The notes below the pieces were generated by a model. That model was not told where the DNA came from and searched no databases. It worked only from the letters and a program-made list of their open reading frames with translations. Positions 46,881 to 59,170 of a stretch of 64,000 nt of DNA are shown here, piece by piece; position 1 is the first letter of the stretch, and every line of letters begins with the position of its first letter. The stretch covers positions 138,312-202,311 of the forward strand of contig QNGE01000149.1 of assembly GCA_008508345.1 (NCBI GenBank), written 5' to 3'. Both the position numbers and the translations under genes were made by a program. Origin of the DNA: Paragonimus westermani. Lineage: Eukaryota > Platyhelminthes > Trematoda > Plagiorchiida > Troglotrematidae.

Positions 46881-47836
46881 GGAATTGTTGATCACACACT
46901 AGTCAGCGTGTCATTCCAACTCGACATGAACGCTTTAACAATATCAAGTACACACAAAAACAACCGTAAAGTATTCGGTATTAAACAAAACGGCGTGTTC
47001 GATAAATGGAAAATTGGTTGGGATTGCGTGATAGGCCTTTCCATTTGGAGTTATTTGATGATTTAGTTTTTTTTCTGTTAAAAGGAAGGGTTAATTTGGT
47101 GATCTGTTGAACAGGTTTACACTCACTTCTAATTCTCATACAGACAGATGTCATTTGGACCTACATTCGATGATGATGCACCTCTGTTTGAAGTTTTTCA
47201 TAGCTAGACTAACGGTAGAATCGAACTTCAGTGCAGTTTGGACTAACTGGCGTTAGAGACTGGGCTGGCACCAGTGGAGAGGTAACAGTGAATTGTGTTT
47301 AAACCAACATGCTTCTCTCATCCAGGTTGGATGTGACCTTAAAATGTGCGGATTCCCGAATCACATATCACGGTCCGTGAACCGCAATACTTGCCTTGTG
47401 GTTAGGCAGATTGTAGATAGTTTACCTACTTCTACGCAAATAGAGTAAACAAACGGGTTGCTGGTGGGCTATTCGTCATGTTGCACGTCTGTTGTTGATC
47501 TGTTCGTCCTCCACCACATAAACTGTGTACCTCTGAGTCGAACTATTCATCTGTTTGATGTCACAATATGTTTCACCTTCAATGGTGCAACCTACTGTAA
47601 AGCCATGTCCTGCATTACCTGTATAGAAACGGGATTAGGCACAAGTTACTGGCACTCAGATTACTGTCAACGTACTTTGTCAATGAAATAGATCTTAGTG
47701 ATAGTTTGCGTATGTAATTGACAGTATCGAGGATTTTTTGCTCACCACATCTGCTGATGCCATAATTGTCTAAGAGTTAGCGCTGGCTCATCCCACTACA
47801 AGTCGCCTTTATCAATGCCACTTTAGCACACAGTAC
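46881..47836. other. no gene recognised
   Basis: Short frames only. Confidence 0.35.
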
Positions 47837-48291
47837 CAATTTTCTGCGTTGTTTGCGTTCACGCTTAGTGTCAGTTGACTGAGTGAACACTACGGAACAC
47901 CGCGTTGGTAAGCCTAATACTTGTTACCCGAAATGAGTGAGTTGGCCAATTGGCGCACGTATTGTGGCGTTATGTGGCTCGTGTTACAGTCCAAGAATGA
48001 GGAATGCTCTCTCCGTTCACCTCGAAGCTGCTGTGAAATGGATAAAACGCATTGAAGGGCTTGCCACAAGTTACAAGGTAAAATCGATACATTCGCACCC
48101 ACCGGCCTGGTAGGAACATACAAATATACACTACCATTTGGGGGACAAATCCGTACTGTGTCATTTTGCTGTACTGTCCATTCTCGTTTGTGTAGGTTTG
48201 CGCGAAAATCGACGAGTTAACCAAACAAGGATATTCAATTAAATTCACACAGACTGTTCTGTACCGAGAGCTGGGCGCATAAAGATACAGC
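47837..48291 (-). CDS. three phase-matched exons, function unknown
   Basis: Exon 48291-48157 follows a very strong acceptor (TTTCTCTCTGTTTTTAG) and reads LYLYAPSSRYRTVCVNLIEY, then FAQTYTNENGQYSKMT. A 50 bp intron (donor GTACGG, acceptor TGTATGTTCCTACCAG) joins in phase to exon 48106-48021, PVGANVSILPCNLWQALQCV, then LSISQQLR, ending at CGAG|GTGAAC. A ~107 bp intron ending AACAAGTATTAG joins in phase to exon 47913-47837, LPTRCSVVFTQSTDTKRERK, then QRRKL. Splice acceptors are good, donors are mixed, and phases agree at both joins. No family recognised. Confidence 0.3.
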
Positions 48292-50104
48292 CTAAAAACA
48301 GAGAGAAAGTCAAGCATTGTGTCAAATAACTGCCACGACTGCAGCATGTCCAACACAGTATAATTGCCGCTCATCCGCGCGTGCATACAGTTTGTTTGGA
48401 AATTGTCTGCGAAGTTTACTCCGATTATTGTAACTTGACTAAAATGTGATTTTTTGTTCTGCTTGCAAATCAGTCGGAATAAATCACCTCTCTACAGCTC
48501 TTTGTGTTTTGATAGACTGCTTCAAGTTTAACCAAAACTCATAATGTTCTACAGTTGGGCCATGGAGCGTATCAAGTTCACAAAATAGCCCATTCCTTCC
48601 ACTATCCAACAATGTAGCCAAGTTTGACTATTCAACACAAGAATGTTCTGTTCTCAAGCGAAAAACTATTTGGAGATGGCGGCGTGGGGGTAGGGAAATC
48701 ATCAAATTTGTTCACATGTTGTGTCTCCTTCCTGAAAGATTTCAAGTTTAACGGACACACCAGGTGTATATGAGGGTGGTAGCATGTGTCTTAGTTAGCG
48801 TGCACCCATCGCGCACAGAACAATACTACTGGCAGCAACGGCTACAATGATAGTACGTATGATATTATTAATAGTATAATCTTCTACCTGGAGTCCCCTA
48901 AACATCCAGCTTGATCACCGCATGGTTATGAGATCATACTGACTACACTGTGACGGGTATGCATATGTTTCCACAATTGCAACAGTTAACATTCCACCAA
49001 CATTACAGGTTCCAGATGCCATTGTGCTTGCTCTGCGTCAAGAAGGACCCCGTTCGGTCTAACTGGGTCACACATATGGCCGACTGGATTCTTAATTATG
49101 TCTACATTCATTCAAAGACAAAAGATATAGTTTTCCAACATTTCTCCCTCTTCATCCTCACCACCCCAAGCCACATTAAATTTTGTATGCACACATTTGA
49201 TTTAGTTCCGACCGATTGTTTTAAAAAGCTTGGTGAGACTGAATCACATATCCGAATGTGTCAGTTAGCTCCACACTTCATTTGGCTGGACTAATTTTAC
49301 TGTTCATCAAGACGGCAGGAAGACACATTGCTGGGTGCAACTATTTGGTTTATTCTCATCAGTCGATTGCATAAAACAAATGATTAAATAGGTTTAGTGT
49401 ACGATGATAAGACAACGAAATGAACGAACACCACATAGGTGTAATCAGGATTGACTGTCATGAGAACAAAAGTGACTGTGTTAACACCCTTTGCCGGTGA
49501 CTCTACCATCTCGATTTGGCTAAACAGGAGCCTTGACAGAGAGGAACATTCCTCACTTTCTCCACCAAACAAAGTATCAAACTTAAACAAGACAGTCAAA
49601 ACTTGAAAGAAGCTGTTTCATACATCTATAAAGAAGTGTAGCACGTCTGATTGTTAGAAGTTTACAACTTTGCGCTAGTATTGCAATCTCCATACGGTGA
49701 ATTCAATCTGCCTGAAATCTAGACATTTTCACTTCATTGTATGATCACAACACGATTCGTTTTCTTTTGCCCGTACGTTTCAGTCATCTTTTTTTATAGC
49801 AAAACGGCAAACAAATTGGCCACCTTTCCAAAACGGGAAAGAGGTGTTCACGTATAAACGAGCCTCATCACGTTACATTGTTAATAGCCGAACCATAATG
49901 AACTCAGGGTATAAGGTGATTCAGAAGGCTATTGCAACGTAGAAGGTTGAATTATCGAAACACTGATTTGACAAAAAATGATAAATTTGTTTGAAAGATA
50001 TTAACGAACTGATGATTGTGCAGATACTCTCGCGAATGAGTACTTAAGAATGATATCGGTAGAAAAACAAACAGTTGTTGAGATCGACAAAGGCTAGCTT
50101 TTAC
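48292..50104. other. no firm gene
   Basis: A minus-strand stretch at 49581-49507 (FDTLFGGESEECSSLSRLLF) has a good acceptor and a GTAGAG donor, but it is only 25 codons. A plus-strand frame at 48950-49294 lacks anchors. Confidence 0.3.
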
Positions 50105-50275
50105 CCAGTGTTAAATAAAATTTTGGCCTCCACACGAACATTCTATCAATCGTCATGTGATAACACGTCCAAGTGTTACCGACACTGCACACAAGACTTG
50201 AATGGGCACCGTGATATTGTCCATTGCAAATACAGACAATGAGTAGGCATTTACGGTCCGGTGTACAACATCGAG
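50105..50275 (-). CDS. weak exon candidate
   Basis: Acceptor TTTCAAACATTCTAG and donor CTGG|GTAAAA bound 57 open codons (CLLIVCICNGQYHGAHSSLV, then VWRPKFYLTLG). The exon is 171 nt with symmetric phase. The high Cys/His/Trp content looks partly like random translation, so confidence is low. Confidence 0.22.
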
Positions 50276-53060
50276 CTAGAATGTTTGAAAGCTTCCGAAC
50301 AAATGGGAGAAGCCTCCCATAGATATTCACTCATTCCTCTTGGTGACTTGAGAGAAGTTAATCAATGCTTTCAAAGACAGCTTGTATACCGACCTTTCCA
50401 GGGCGATCACTTCTGTCTGTTCAAAACATCACTGAGCATATGAGGACTGTCTAAAAGCGAAAGTAAAGAATCTGGCGGGCAGCTCAATTTGACAAGAGTA
50501 AAAGTGTTCACATGTGGATAATTACAAGTCAATTGATTGAAAAATTGATACATGAAGATGATGACAGAAATATGAAGTACCAGCTGGAAACCGTACCAAA
50601 CGAATTCTTCATGATGCATGGAATAACTGCATTTTCATTGCTTTTCGTCTCCCTTATGTGTTTGAGTTTTCGAAATGAAAGAAAATATATTTCTTGGAAG
50701 TGGACGGCTGTGAGCATCAATTTTGGAATGATTTGGGACTCTAAAAGATCGCATAGAAAGAAGGAAATGTTGAATACAAGCGCCAACTGATAGTATTTTC
50801 GTGTATGTATCTCTTAGCTATGTAATCCACATGCCGTAAAAAAGAGCGAATGGTTACAAGGGACCCACAGTTCATCTTCTTACCATGTTTGGGTTATTCA
50901 TCGCAACGGTCAAAACTGACGAGCAGAATAGACTAAACCAACCCCTAATAGCTAAACTGCCTTAGCTTTAAGTACTGAGGGCAACAGTGGAAAGATTGCT
51001 CTGTCCCAATTGGTTGTTGATGTGAGGGTTATCATAATGAACCTCGGTTGTAAGTTCCGTGAACCGTTGGGATTTTCTCGAACTTCTTCGGTTCATGGAC
51101 GGCAACCTTCAAAACGGCTGGTCAAAATAGTCCGAATCCCAAACGCATGGCTCTTAATTGTGCAGTCAATGAATACATTGTCTTCTAGAAATGATCACAT
51201 CGGCTAACTACAGACTATATAGTATTAACTTGTGCTGCCTTGGATAAATATCTATTTCCTTCCAAATCCTCACAAGTATCTTGAGCATGTCTGTGGGTGA
51301 ATTTCGATTTGACCTCCCTTAACGGTGTGAGCATTAGGTTTTACTTTTGAAGTGATATTTTGTTACGTCATATCACCACTTTTCTCTTGGAAGTTCAATC
51401 TGAATTTCCATGATCTTTTAGCATCCTGTTACGTGAAATTTGCGGTTTTACTAACCCGGAAGAGTGTTGGACAGTTCATTTATACCGCACGAGACGAAAC
51501 ACATTTGTGTAATACAAAGGTATGAAGATATTCCGTCTTTTTATTCACACAGTATTAATGCCAGTTAATGCGATTGCTGAAGCTTCGAATTCGAGTTTAA
51601 GCTGTTAAGCATTCACGCGCATGTTCCAAATAGATTAAAACTAACTCTTCTGTAAGTATGATTCTTCTACATATGACTGATAACATCTCATAATTTTCTG
51701 CAACACTAAATGATACACTTGTGCAATTTCCTACTCGTCACGCTTGACTCGCCTGACCATTCGTTCAGTGAGCAAACTCAATGCGAATTAATCATTAAGC
51801 ATTTCCACTCAAGTAGGTTGAATACAGCACGTGTCCGACATATCGCCATTTGTTGCAAACGGACGATTCATTGTTCAGATCGGTCTACGTTCTACGGGTT
51901 TACGACAAACCCCTTCCGTTGGACATTAGACGAAACGAATTCAGAACTAGGAAACTCCAAGGGTGTGTGTTCACTACAATAAGTGTGGGTTGTGTGTGAC
52001 GATAATGTACCACTGTCCTGGGGTTTTCATGTGATAATGTGCGTCCACTGATATTCCTCTCCCCCACTCGTCTCACAAGAAAACTACTCACGAAAGTCTG
52101 GAAACAGATTCTCGCCTTGCCTACTGTTAATCTGTACCAAGCCATTTAACTGACGTTCGACAGCAAGAGGAATTGTGCATTCGGTCATTAATACAAAACC
52201 ATCCCTTCGTTTGTTTGTGTGTGAAGCAACCTGTGCATTTTGAGATTAAGTGTTCTGATCCAATTATTGGTTGTTTGTAGGTTGTGAGTCAATTGCTCTG
52301 AGAAGGTTTCAGACAGTTGCACCTATCACTGCTACCGGATTAGTGGTTATTTTTACAAATGACAATATTGGTTGAAGTTGTTGAGTTAACCTGTGCTGAT
52401 GGATAGTGTACAGAACTGCCAACAATTCAACACTATTCGTCGGAAGGATGGACGTAATGTGAGGGTATTTTATCTGATGACGCGTCGCACGCCGTACTGT
52501 AATGTTAATATTTTTAGCTCAGAATGTTCGATGGGTTAAGGATAATCAAACATCAGTTGCAGTAAGACACTTCATGTGATAAACTGGTTCTGTGGACGAT
52601 CCCGACATTTTGTTTACGTTCGGTTTTCAGTCAATGTTGTTTGCACCTGTGCTTGGTTGGTAGTGGTTCAAGTTATTCATTTTTTAAAAATAAAAAACTA
52701 TCCTCTCTGCTTGAATGTATTGTACATACGAATGGTTCACGATGGATCAGAGTATTCTTTTAAGTTGGAGTGAAACATCATGTCCGCCAGTGTACTTCCC
52801 CTAGTCTTATTCCTCTTGATCTAATCTGACCGCTTTTATGAAAAATTGCACCTGACCCAGTTTGTTTGCAGAATACGATTGTCGCTGCCCGAAGTGAACA
52901 GTTGGCCTGAGTGCTAACAGTCCAAATTTACGTGTCATTTATGTCATTTAGTCGAATATCTATCAGCAGTAGTTGGAAAGCAATTTCTCATGCCAGTCGA
53001 ACTAAACCCACCCACAAGATCCCCGTATAAACTGCGTAACTGAAAGCAATTTCCGATCAC
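50276..53060. other. long stretch without a supported gene
   Basis: Open frames at 50512-50790 (both strands) and 51710-51982 are unanchored. No repeats stand out. Confidence 0.35.
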
Positions 53061-53257
53061 CAAACCGACCCACCGATGTGCCGAGAAGAAACATTGATAG
53101 TGGTACAGAGACCAAAACTCAGCAGAAGCTTCCGATTCCCTGTATAACGTGGTTTCCGATTTTTGAAAACAATACGAACACACTTACACTATGAAATAGG
53201 AGACCAATTGCAGTTGCCGTGTGTGTGTATACACCCCATTGGTCAGGTATCCCCAAT
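53061..53257 (-). CDS. two phase-matched exons, function unknown
   Basis: Exon 53257-53188 (70 nt) follows TGTACATGTTTTAAGTAG and reads WGYLTNGVYTHTRQLQLVSY, then FI. It ends at CATAGT|GTAAGT. A 48 bp intron (53187-53140, ending CACGTTATACAG) joins in phase to exon 53139-53061, ESEASAEFWSLYHYQCFFSA, then HRWVGL, which ends at a GTGATC donor. The exon at 53338-53547 lies just upstream on the same strand, but its end phase does not match the start here. A donor choice is therefore wrong or they are separate units. Confidence 0.35.
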
Positions 53258-53337
53258 CTACTTAAAACATGTACAAACATTTGTATGCCTTATGACAGAC
53301 ATTTGTGACATTCGTATACGGTCACCAACACTCTCAC

Positions 53338-53547
53338 CGCTTTCAGAAGAATGTGTTCCGCCCAGTCTGCATGAGTGTTAATGAAAAATATGACTTGTTT
53401 AGAATTCGGCTTACTATGCAATTGTAAAACCTGATGTGAACTGCCTGAACCAAATGTTTGCACACATGAGGCCTTAGCGTCTAACCAGTAACTTTCTAGT
53501 TCATGCAGCTTATGAGAGAGGTTCCTTGTTAAACTAATCTGGCTGAC
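53338..53547 (-). CDS. exon candidate, 70 codons
   Basis: This is exactly 210 nt, phase 0 at both ends, between acceptor CCAAAGATCTTACAG and donor AAAGCG|GTGAGA. It reads VSQISLTRNLSHKLHELESY, then WLDAKASCVQTFGSGSSHQ, and ends THADWAEHILLKA. It is probably related to the exons at 53061-53257. Family unknown. Confidence 0.32.
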
Positions 53548-54789
53548 CTGTAAGATCTTTGGATGGGTAGAAAGTGAATTCCACAATATGTCACCAACCT
53601 AACAATGAAAATCCGGAATGGTAACTTCCGTCTTCAGTTCAATGGCTAATACCGAGTCACACGAACTCCCGGAGTGATGGGATTTACTAATACCTCTGAT
53701 AAAGAGCACTCCATTTTAAGCAATATTTAGGCCAAAATGACTTGTTTGTTTCGCCACGGCAAACCGTACTGTATACAAATGTATGCTGTAGAAATGTCAC
53801 CGCACCTTGTTTATGATGAATGGAACAGTGACTAATTTAGTAATTGCCGGATCGTTTATAGTTTACTGATCAGTATAACTAAAATCCTCCAGCACCTTGG
53901 CCATCATCAGAACGTCATCCTGTAATCACCTCATCTTTGTGCCCAGTACATGCGTATGAAAAGAACCGTATTTGACTGTAGGTAAAGCCGGGGTATCCGC
54001 TTGGAATGTCAGCTCTCAGCCGAAGAATATGTTTACACGATAGCTGAAGCGCGAGCGACCGTACGCAACAGGTGGTTGTGAGTCTGATGAGTGTAGCTTC
54101 TATTGACTTCGACAGATGTGGACCCTGAGCTCAATACAGACTGGTGAAGCACGACGTTAGCTCAACGTTGTACCTATGTCCATACAGGTGTAGGAGGTCA
54201 CTGAGATGGATGAATGCTTACGTGTTGAAGTTAACTAACTGACTGTCCTTACATTGTGAATACACCGTGAGTAGTGGCGGTTGGGCTACGCTGGTTTATT
54301 TTTAAATATTTATCGTCGCATATGAAAGTAAAGTGGAATAACGACTTGTGAAGTGGGATCATGTGAAAATCTGACCCAACCCTGTCCTCCCTGTACATTC
54401 AGTTTCCTCTGGTTCTGACCCATATTTGGATCTCGGCCTACATGTTTTTGTTTTATCACGTCAATTTCATAGTTGTGCGAATAGCCAGTTGTCGGTCATT
54501 GTACTCTGCTTGAGTGGTGAGTGCATCATCCTTTTTGGGAGCTCAACTTGCCTCCATCGTTTTTGAACTTGTTGGCTGCTCGGAAGAACTCTTTTGGGCG
54601 TGAATGCTTTATTATATGACTATTGGTTAGTCTTTAGCCTGTTCGATACCAAACTGTAATTCATTTCCCGGAAACGATCCACCGAACGAAACTGTTGAGG
54701 TTGTCTAGTTATTAACTTCGATAATTCGTTTGATAGTACTGTGAATTTACGATCCAATCTTGTTTTGAATATCTGAGATCATTGGCTTA
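53548..54789. other. no gene recognised
   Basis: Nothing beyond short frames. Confidence 0.35.
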
Positions 54790-54960
54790 TCGCTACGCGT
54801 TGCTCAACGTCTGCGTGGAGGATGGTACAAATGGTAGACTCCAATATTCCCATCTGAAATCAAGTTGCTTAAAGTTCGATTCTCACTGGGATGAGCATTA
54901 CTGAGGATCGGCTCCAGAAACAAGACTCGAGTTTTTCGGCAAGCTTTTGATAGCTAGATA
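54790..54960 (+). repeat. ribozyme-SINE, decayed
   Basis: The B-box-like AAAGTTCGATTCTCACTGGG is followed by GCATTACTGAGGATCGG and AAGACTCGAGTTTTTCGG. These correspond to the helix I strand, the CTGAYGA core (here CTGAGGA) and the palindromic helix III. Stem II is disrupted. The tail is not recognisable. Confidence 0.38.
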
Positions 54961-55757
54961 AGGTAAATGTGAGAGTAGTCATTAAATGCAGTGTCCAGTT
55001 AATTTTATTTCCGACGAGGTTGGGTCTGCTCTACATAATTAAGTTATTTAAAGAAACGTCCTTTGTCGTGCTCTTCCCCTGCGGCAAACATCAGCAAAAT
55101 CAACTTCGTTTTACATTTGACGAAGTCCACTGTACTGGACTGCATGCCGATAGAGTGGTGTGCCCCTTGCAATTCCTCTGTACTGCCAGTACTGGTTGGA
55201 CTGAAGACAAACATCGGACTTGAACGGAGCATTTGCCGATGACCTTACCAAGCTTGTGTGGACATCATAAACGATACACCAAGTTGTTCATCTAGGTGGT
55301 ACTTCTCACACGTACTAGGGCGCCCTGGTTACAACATCTTTCACATTAGACAGCGGATAATTTACACGTAAGGTTGCAAAGGGCAAGCTGAAGAGGATGA
55401 GAATGACATTTTGACAGCAGTTAAGAATATCTGTTAGGCATCAGTAAGTAAACAGTATGACGCTTCACTGAACAATCGCGTAACAGTCGTAGAGTTTGGG
55501 ACAGAATAAGCAAAACTACAAGTTCTCAATGTGTATAGATATCCCGTTCAAAAGCGAGAATTTACTCTAACAATTTTACAAGCTTTGTCAGCAAATCACT
55601 AACCCTGTGCCAAACCTGATCGAATAGCAGAGGGTCTACCCCCTCTCGTAATGACCTGTGCGACCTAAACAAGTTGTCCCAACTTCTATTAGAAAGAAAC
55701 AATGAATTTTTTTTAAATCACTACCGGACAGATAAATTCCATTAGAATTTGAATGGC
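54961..55757. other. no gene recognised
   Basis: Overlapping frames at 54969-55232 on both strands cannot be separated. No anchors. Confidence 0.3.
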
Positions 55758-55880
55758 TTAAGCAGAGTACTGTTTCACTGAAAGGATTGTACAAACAAAA
55801 AAACATGTACATACCAAAGCTAAACACAAACGTTCCATCACTCTCGAACAACTTGTGGCGATGCAAGTGCTTTTCAGGTT
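55758..55880 (-). CDS. possible two-exon gene end
   Basis: The open stretch HLHRHKLFESDGTFVFSF ends at CTTTG|GTATGT (55815). A 37 bp intron ending TACAATCCTTTCAG joins in phase to exon 55777-55758, KQYSA and TAA. Donor and second acceptor are strong. The upstream acceptor (CTGAAAAG, about 55878) is weak, so the 5' edge is uncertain. Confidence 0.3.
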   Translation of the reverse strand, partial: NLKSTCIATSCSRVMERLCLALVCTCFFVCTILSVKQYSA

Positions 55881-55969
55881 AACGATACTCCAATAAAACT
55901 GGTCCGGTTTAACGTGCTGCTTTAACACCCCCGCCTTCTTCGTTTAACAGTACGTAGCTCTGTCTGGCT

Positions 55970-56211
55970 AACCAGTCAGTTCAGAGCAAATGATGTTTGT
56001 ACACACGCCTGTTTCATGTACTGGGCAGACAATCATGGAACTTATGGGGCTGAATATTCCCAGAACATCTGTTAACAGTTTCACTTTCTGACCTTTCGTA
56101 TACCCACAAAACATGGATATGAACTTGAGTAAAAACGGACCACTGATCTTGCTGTCCGGTTCGGTATCACTGATAATAACTCCATTATAATTAACAGCCT
56201 CGCCTCTCGTG
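55970..56211 (-). CDS. exon candidate, about 80 codons
   Basis: The exon follows the acceptor TACATCCATCCTGGTCGCAG and runs open as TRGEAVNYNGVIISDTEPDS, then KISGPFLLKFISMFCGYTKG. It continues QKVKLLTDVLGIFSPISSM and ends at a TAG near 55970, or at a GTTAGC donor just before it. Residue use is protein-like. It lies 90 bp upstream of the pair at 55758-55880, but phases do not match directly. Family unknown. Confidence 0.33.
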
Positions 56212-57333
56212 CTGCGACCAGGATGGATGTACACACAGTGAAACAGCATTGTTGATCAGAGATTGGTCAGTAATTCGGTTCATCTCCGTCCGGAGGAAAA
56301 TTCAAAAGAACCAGAATGCGTAAACATGCGCGCGCACGAACGCACAAAACCAACTTTTGAGAGCGATAGTAGTTAGGTTTCATGGTACAGAGTATACTTA
56401 AAAAATCATTAACACACACAAACAAAATTTACTATAGAAGATTTCCAGTCCCTGTTCCTTCGGACACAGAACATAAGAGGCAATATCAAGGTTAAAATGG
56501 ATGAAGTAAAGAGAAATCAAACGTAGCGTGTTCTATACGAAGACGGGATAAAAGGGTTTTGTTAAACCAAGAACGGGTGATAGATATTTTGTCCTAAGTT
56601 AAGCCCTTGTTTCAAACAAAAACGGTGAACAAAAACGTTTTTCAGGCAACTACTGTCTTACGAAAGTCTCCACATCAGCAAGTTTTGAGGGCACATTGGC
56701 ACGACTGGTTTTTTTGTCTGTTTTCAACGCGACAGTAAATTAGTGATAAGCGATTGATAGCCTTCTACCACCTTGTTCAAAGTCGCCAAATTTGGTAGGT
56801 CTTCATCATTTCGTTTATCCTCACCGGTTGCACACAAAAAGTCAATTACCACAGAGTATTATATTTAGACGAACACAATATTTTGGACTGTATCGCTTAA
56901 ATTTGCAGAGTAAAAGCTACTTTTGTAGTCACACATAACTGTACGATGCGTAGATTGGGGCAGACGTTGTTTTCACAGTTGAAAACAAATCACGCAGACC
57001 TAGTAAATCACGGTGTCACTCTCTTGTGAATGTAAGGACTTAGCGGACACTACTAGCTCTCTAGGATGGAATGCGAACTTCGTGTTTCGATGTCCTGATT
57101 CCCATTCATTCTACGAATACAGATTGCCCTTAAGCCACACCATAGTTGTCGCCAAAGCACGGTCCGCCTAACGACCGACCACTGTTTTGTTCTAAAGAGG
57201 GCTCACTTTGCACCCTGGCACGTGTCCCGAAGAACACTGCTTGCGGACAGTAAAGAGGTCGTACTGTAAAGTTCGGTGAAATGAAACAGATTTTCTGAGA
57301 TGTCGTAAAACGGTTAGGAAGAACGAATTTAAC
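56212..57333. other. no gene recognised
   Basis: AT-rich non-coding sequence with short frames only. Confidence 0.35.
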
Positions 57334-57510
57334 AGCATGCCAGTTGCTGATGAGTAGTCGGGGATTTGGTTTATTTTCAAGTTGACCAACACTCAGATTT
57401 GATCGCAGCCTTCGCTTCTTCTCGAAACAGGCTGGCTGGAAAGTCTACCTGAATGGGAAGGCTGCGATCAAATGTGAGTGATGGTCAACTGGGAAAGCAT
57501 GCCAATTGCT
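57334..57510 (-). mobile_element. fold-back SINE derivative with target-site duplication
   Basis: The arms 57381-57410 and 57460-57489 are 30 bp inverted repeats (GATCGCAGCC / GGCTGCGATC at the inner ends) with about two mismatches, separated by 49 bp. The left arm is extended by the block 57349-57380 seen also at 7119 and 18256. Flanking 15 bp direct repeats (57334-57348 and 57496-57510, AGCATGCCAGTTGCT versus AGCATGCCAATTGCT) look like a target-site duplication with one mismatch. The ribozyme and tRNA-like head are absent, so this is a tail-only derivative that apparently moved as a unit. Confidence 0.6.
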
Positions 57511-59170
57511 TACTGCTCTTACTGGGTATGATACACAGACGGGACGGTCTAAATTTAGTGGTTTTCTAAAAGGTGCACAATGTATCCACACTTTCACGTC
57601 ATTCGGTACTATTCCTGGACCTTAATTTCCAGTGATATTTTCCGTCTTGATTGAAATAAAAATTAAGTGCTAAATGTAAATTTATTTACTCATCTAGGAA
57701 AAGCTGGTATCGGACGATACTGGGTATTAGTTGTTGTCATTTCTCAAAAATTACCAATAAACCTGCGCCATGAGAACACAGGATAATCATAGTTTTAATG
57801 TGTGCCGACAACGCTGTTCATTTGACCCTGTTGTGCCTTTAGTGCCCAGTATTTGCAACACAAAATCGTTGCACATAATTCATTACATCCGTTGTGCATT
57901 CTCTCGTTTCAGAGTAATCCAAGAATTTTGCGAGCCTATCATGTATGAGTGAATGTTTATGTAAGATCCTTTAGTGCAGTATGTCGAGATTTATGTGATC
58001 AGCAATTTGTTTGTTTACTGTTTGTTTCGGGTGACTGGGTTGTAACTGCTAAGAGGAGGTAACCTGCACGTAACATGGTAGTCGTAACTTGTTGCTGCCC
58101 TGTATTGATAGACGGTCAGCCGTGTATGTGCGCACGGGTGCCCGCGCTCAATTCTGAATCCTGGTCATCCTTGTGGTGATGACGATGATGAAGCTCAAGG
58201 TCATCAATGTAAAGGTGTTGAAACGAAACGGTGTGTTCACATGCTTAACTTATAGCTCACCTGCTGTACCACGTGGGGAAAGTTATTGTGCTTACAGAAT
58301 GTGTTCATTACAAACGGGCGCGATAGGGGCAACATGTTAAAGACGGAACGAATGAACGTAAGTGAACATGTGAACACACGAAGAGGGAGAGATAATTTAT
58401 ATTTATTATTTTTCATATGGTAAGTTTCTCCGTAAGTGTGAGGGTGTGTGTGTGTGAGGGAACCACATGAACTGATGAGGATATAATATATCCTAGCTTC
58501 AAAGTGTAGAGATCAACCGCTTACCCCTGTCGGGGTGTGAAAATGCGAGCTTAGTTTTGGTTTATGGGAAGCATAAACCACACCGGCACTACTGGTAACG
58601 AAGCCACCAACACTATTTACCAAGCTGATGCTATCATGTGAGAAAATTTGCTGTCTAAGCTTCTGTGTTGGCCCTACTGCTGGTCGAGGTATGAAGATGA
58701 AGAATTAATCCACTTTTGACGCCCACATCGGTAAATAGTGGGCAATTTGTTCCCATAATAGTCGGTCGAATTTTATGACAGACAGGCTGTATTTCGGAGT
58801 TGCGTACTGGTAGTGCGCTTGTGTATGTGTGTTTGCTTCATGAGAAAAAGAGAGGTGATCTGCTACAGACGTTGGATACTTTGGACTGGTAAAAACTGAT
58901 GCCTGATAAGCATCTACAACACTTATTCATACACGTTTGCCTGCTTGTGTTCATTCTTCTAGTCAGCCGTTCGCTCTGCCTCCCACTAGTCCGCTTACCT
59001 GCTTACTCTTTCATTCACGTGTGTGTCTCATCTAAAACCATCTAATCCGATTGAAAAAGGCATCAAATGGACCGGTAATGTGAACACTGAGTGGGTTGGA
59101 GCGGTTGTACGTCCTCGGCTTCATGCAGTTACCCACTAATTAAGCACGGAGGTGGGACGCGATTCCACAG
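57511..59170. other. no firm gene; scattered splice signals
   Basis: A very strong plus-strand acceptor (TTGTGCATTCTCTCGTTTCAG) at about 57912 starts a short open stretch, VIQEFCEPIM, ending near a GTATGA donor. It may be an upstream exon of the gene at 59171. A short GT-rich run lies at 58444-58457. Confidence 0.3.

Noticed and set aside
58460..58492. CTGATGAGG with a paired GGATAT/ATATCC stem, resembling a hammerhead
   Set aside because: The stem is not followed by GAAA and no helix I partner or cleavage triplet is present.
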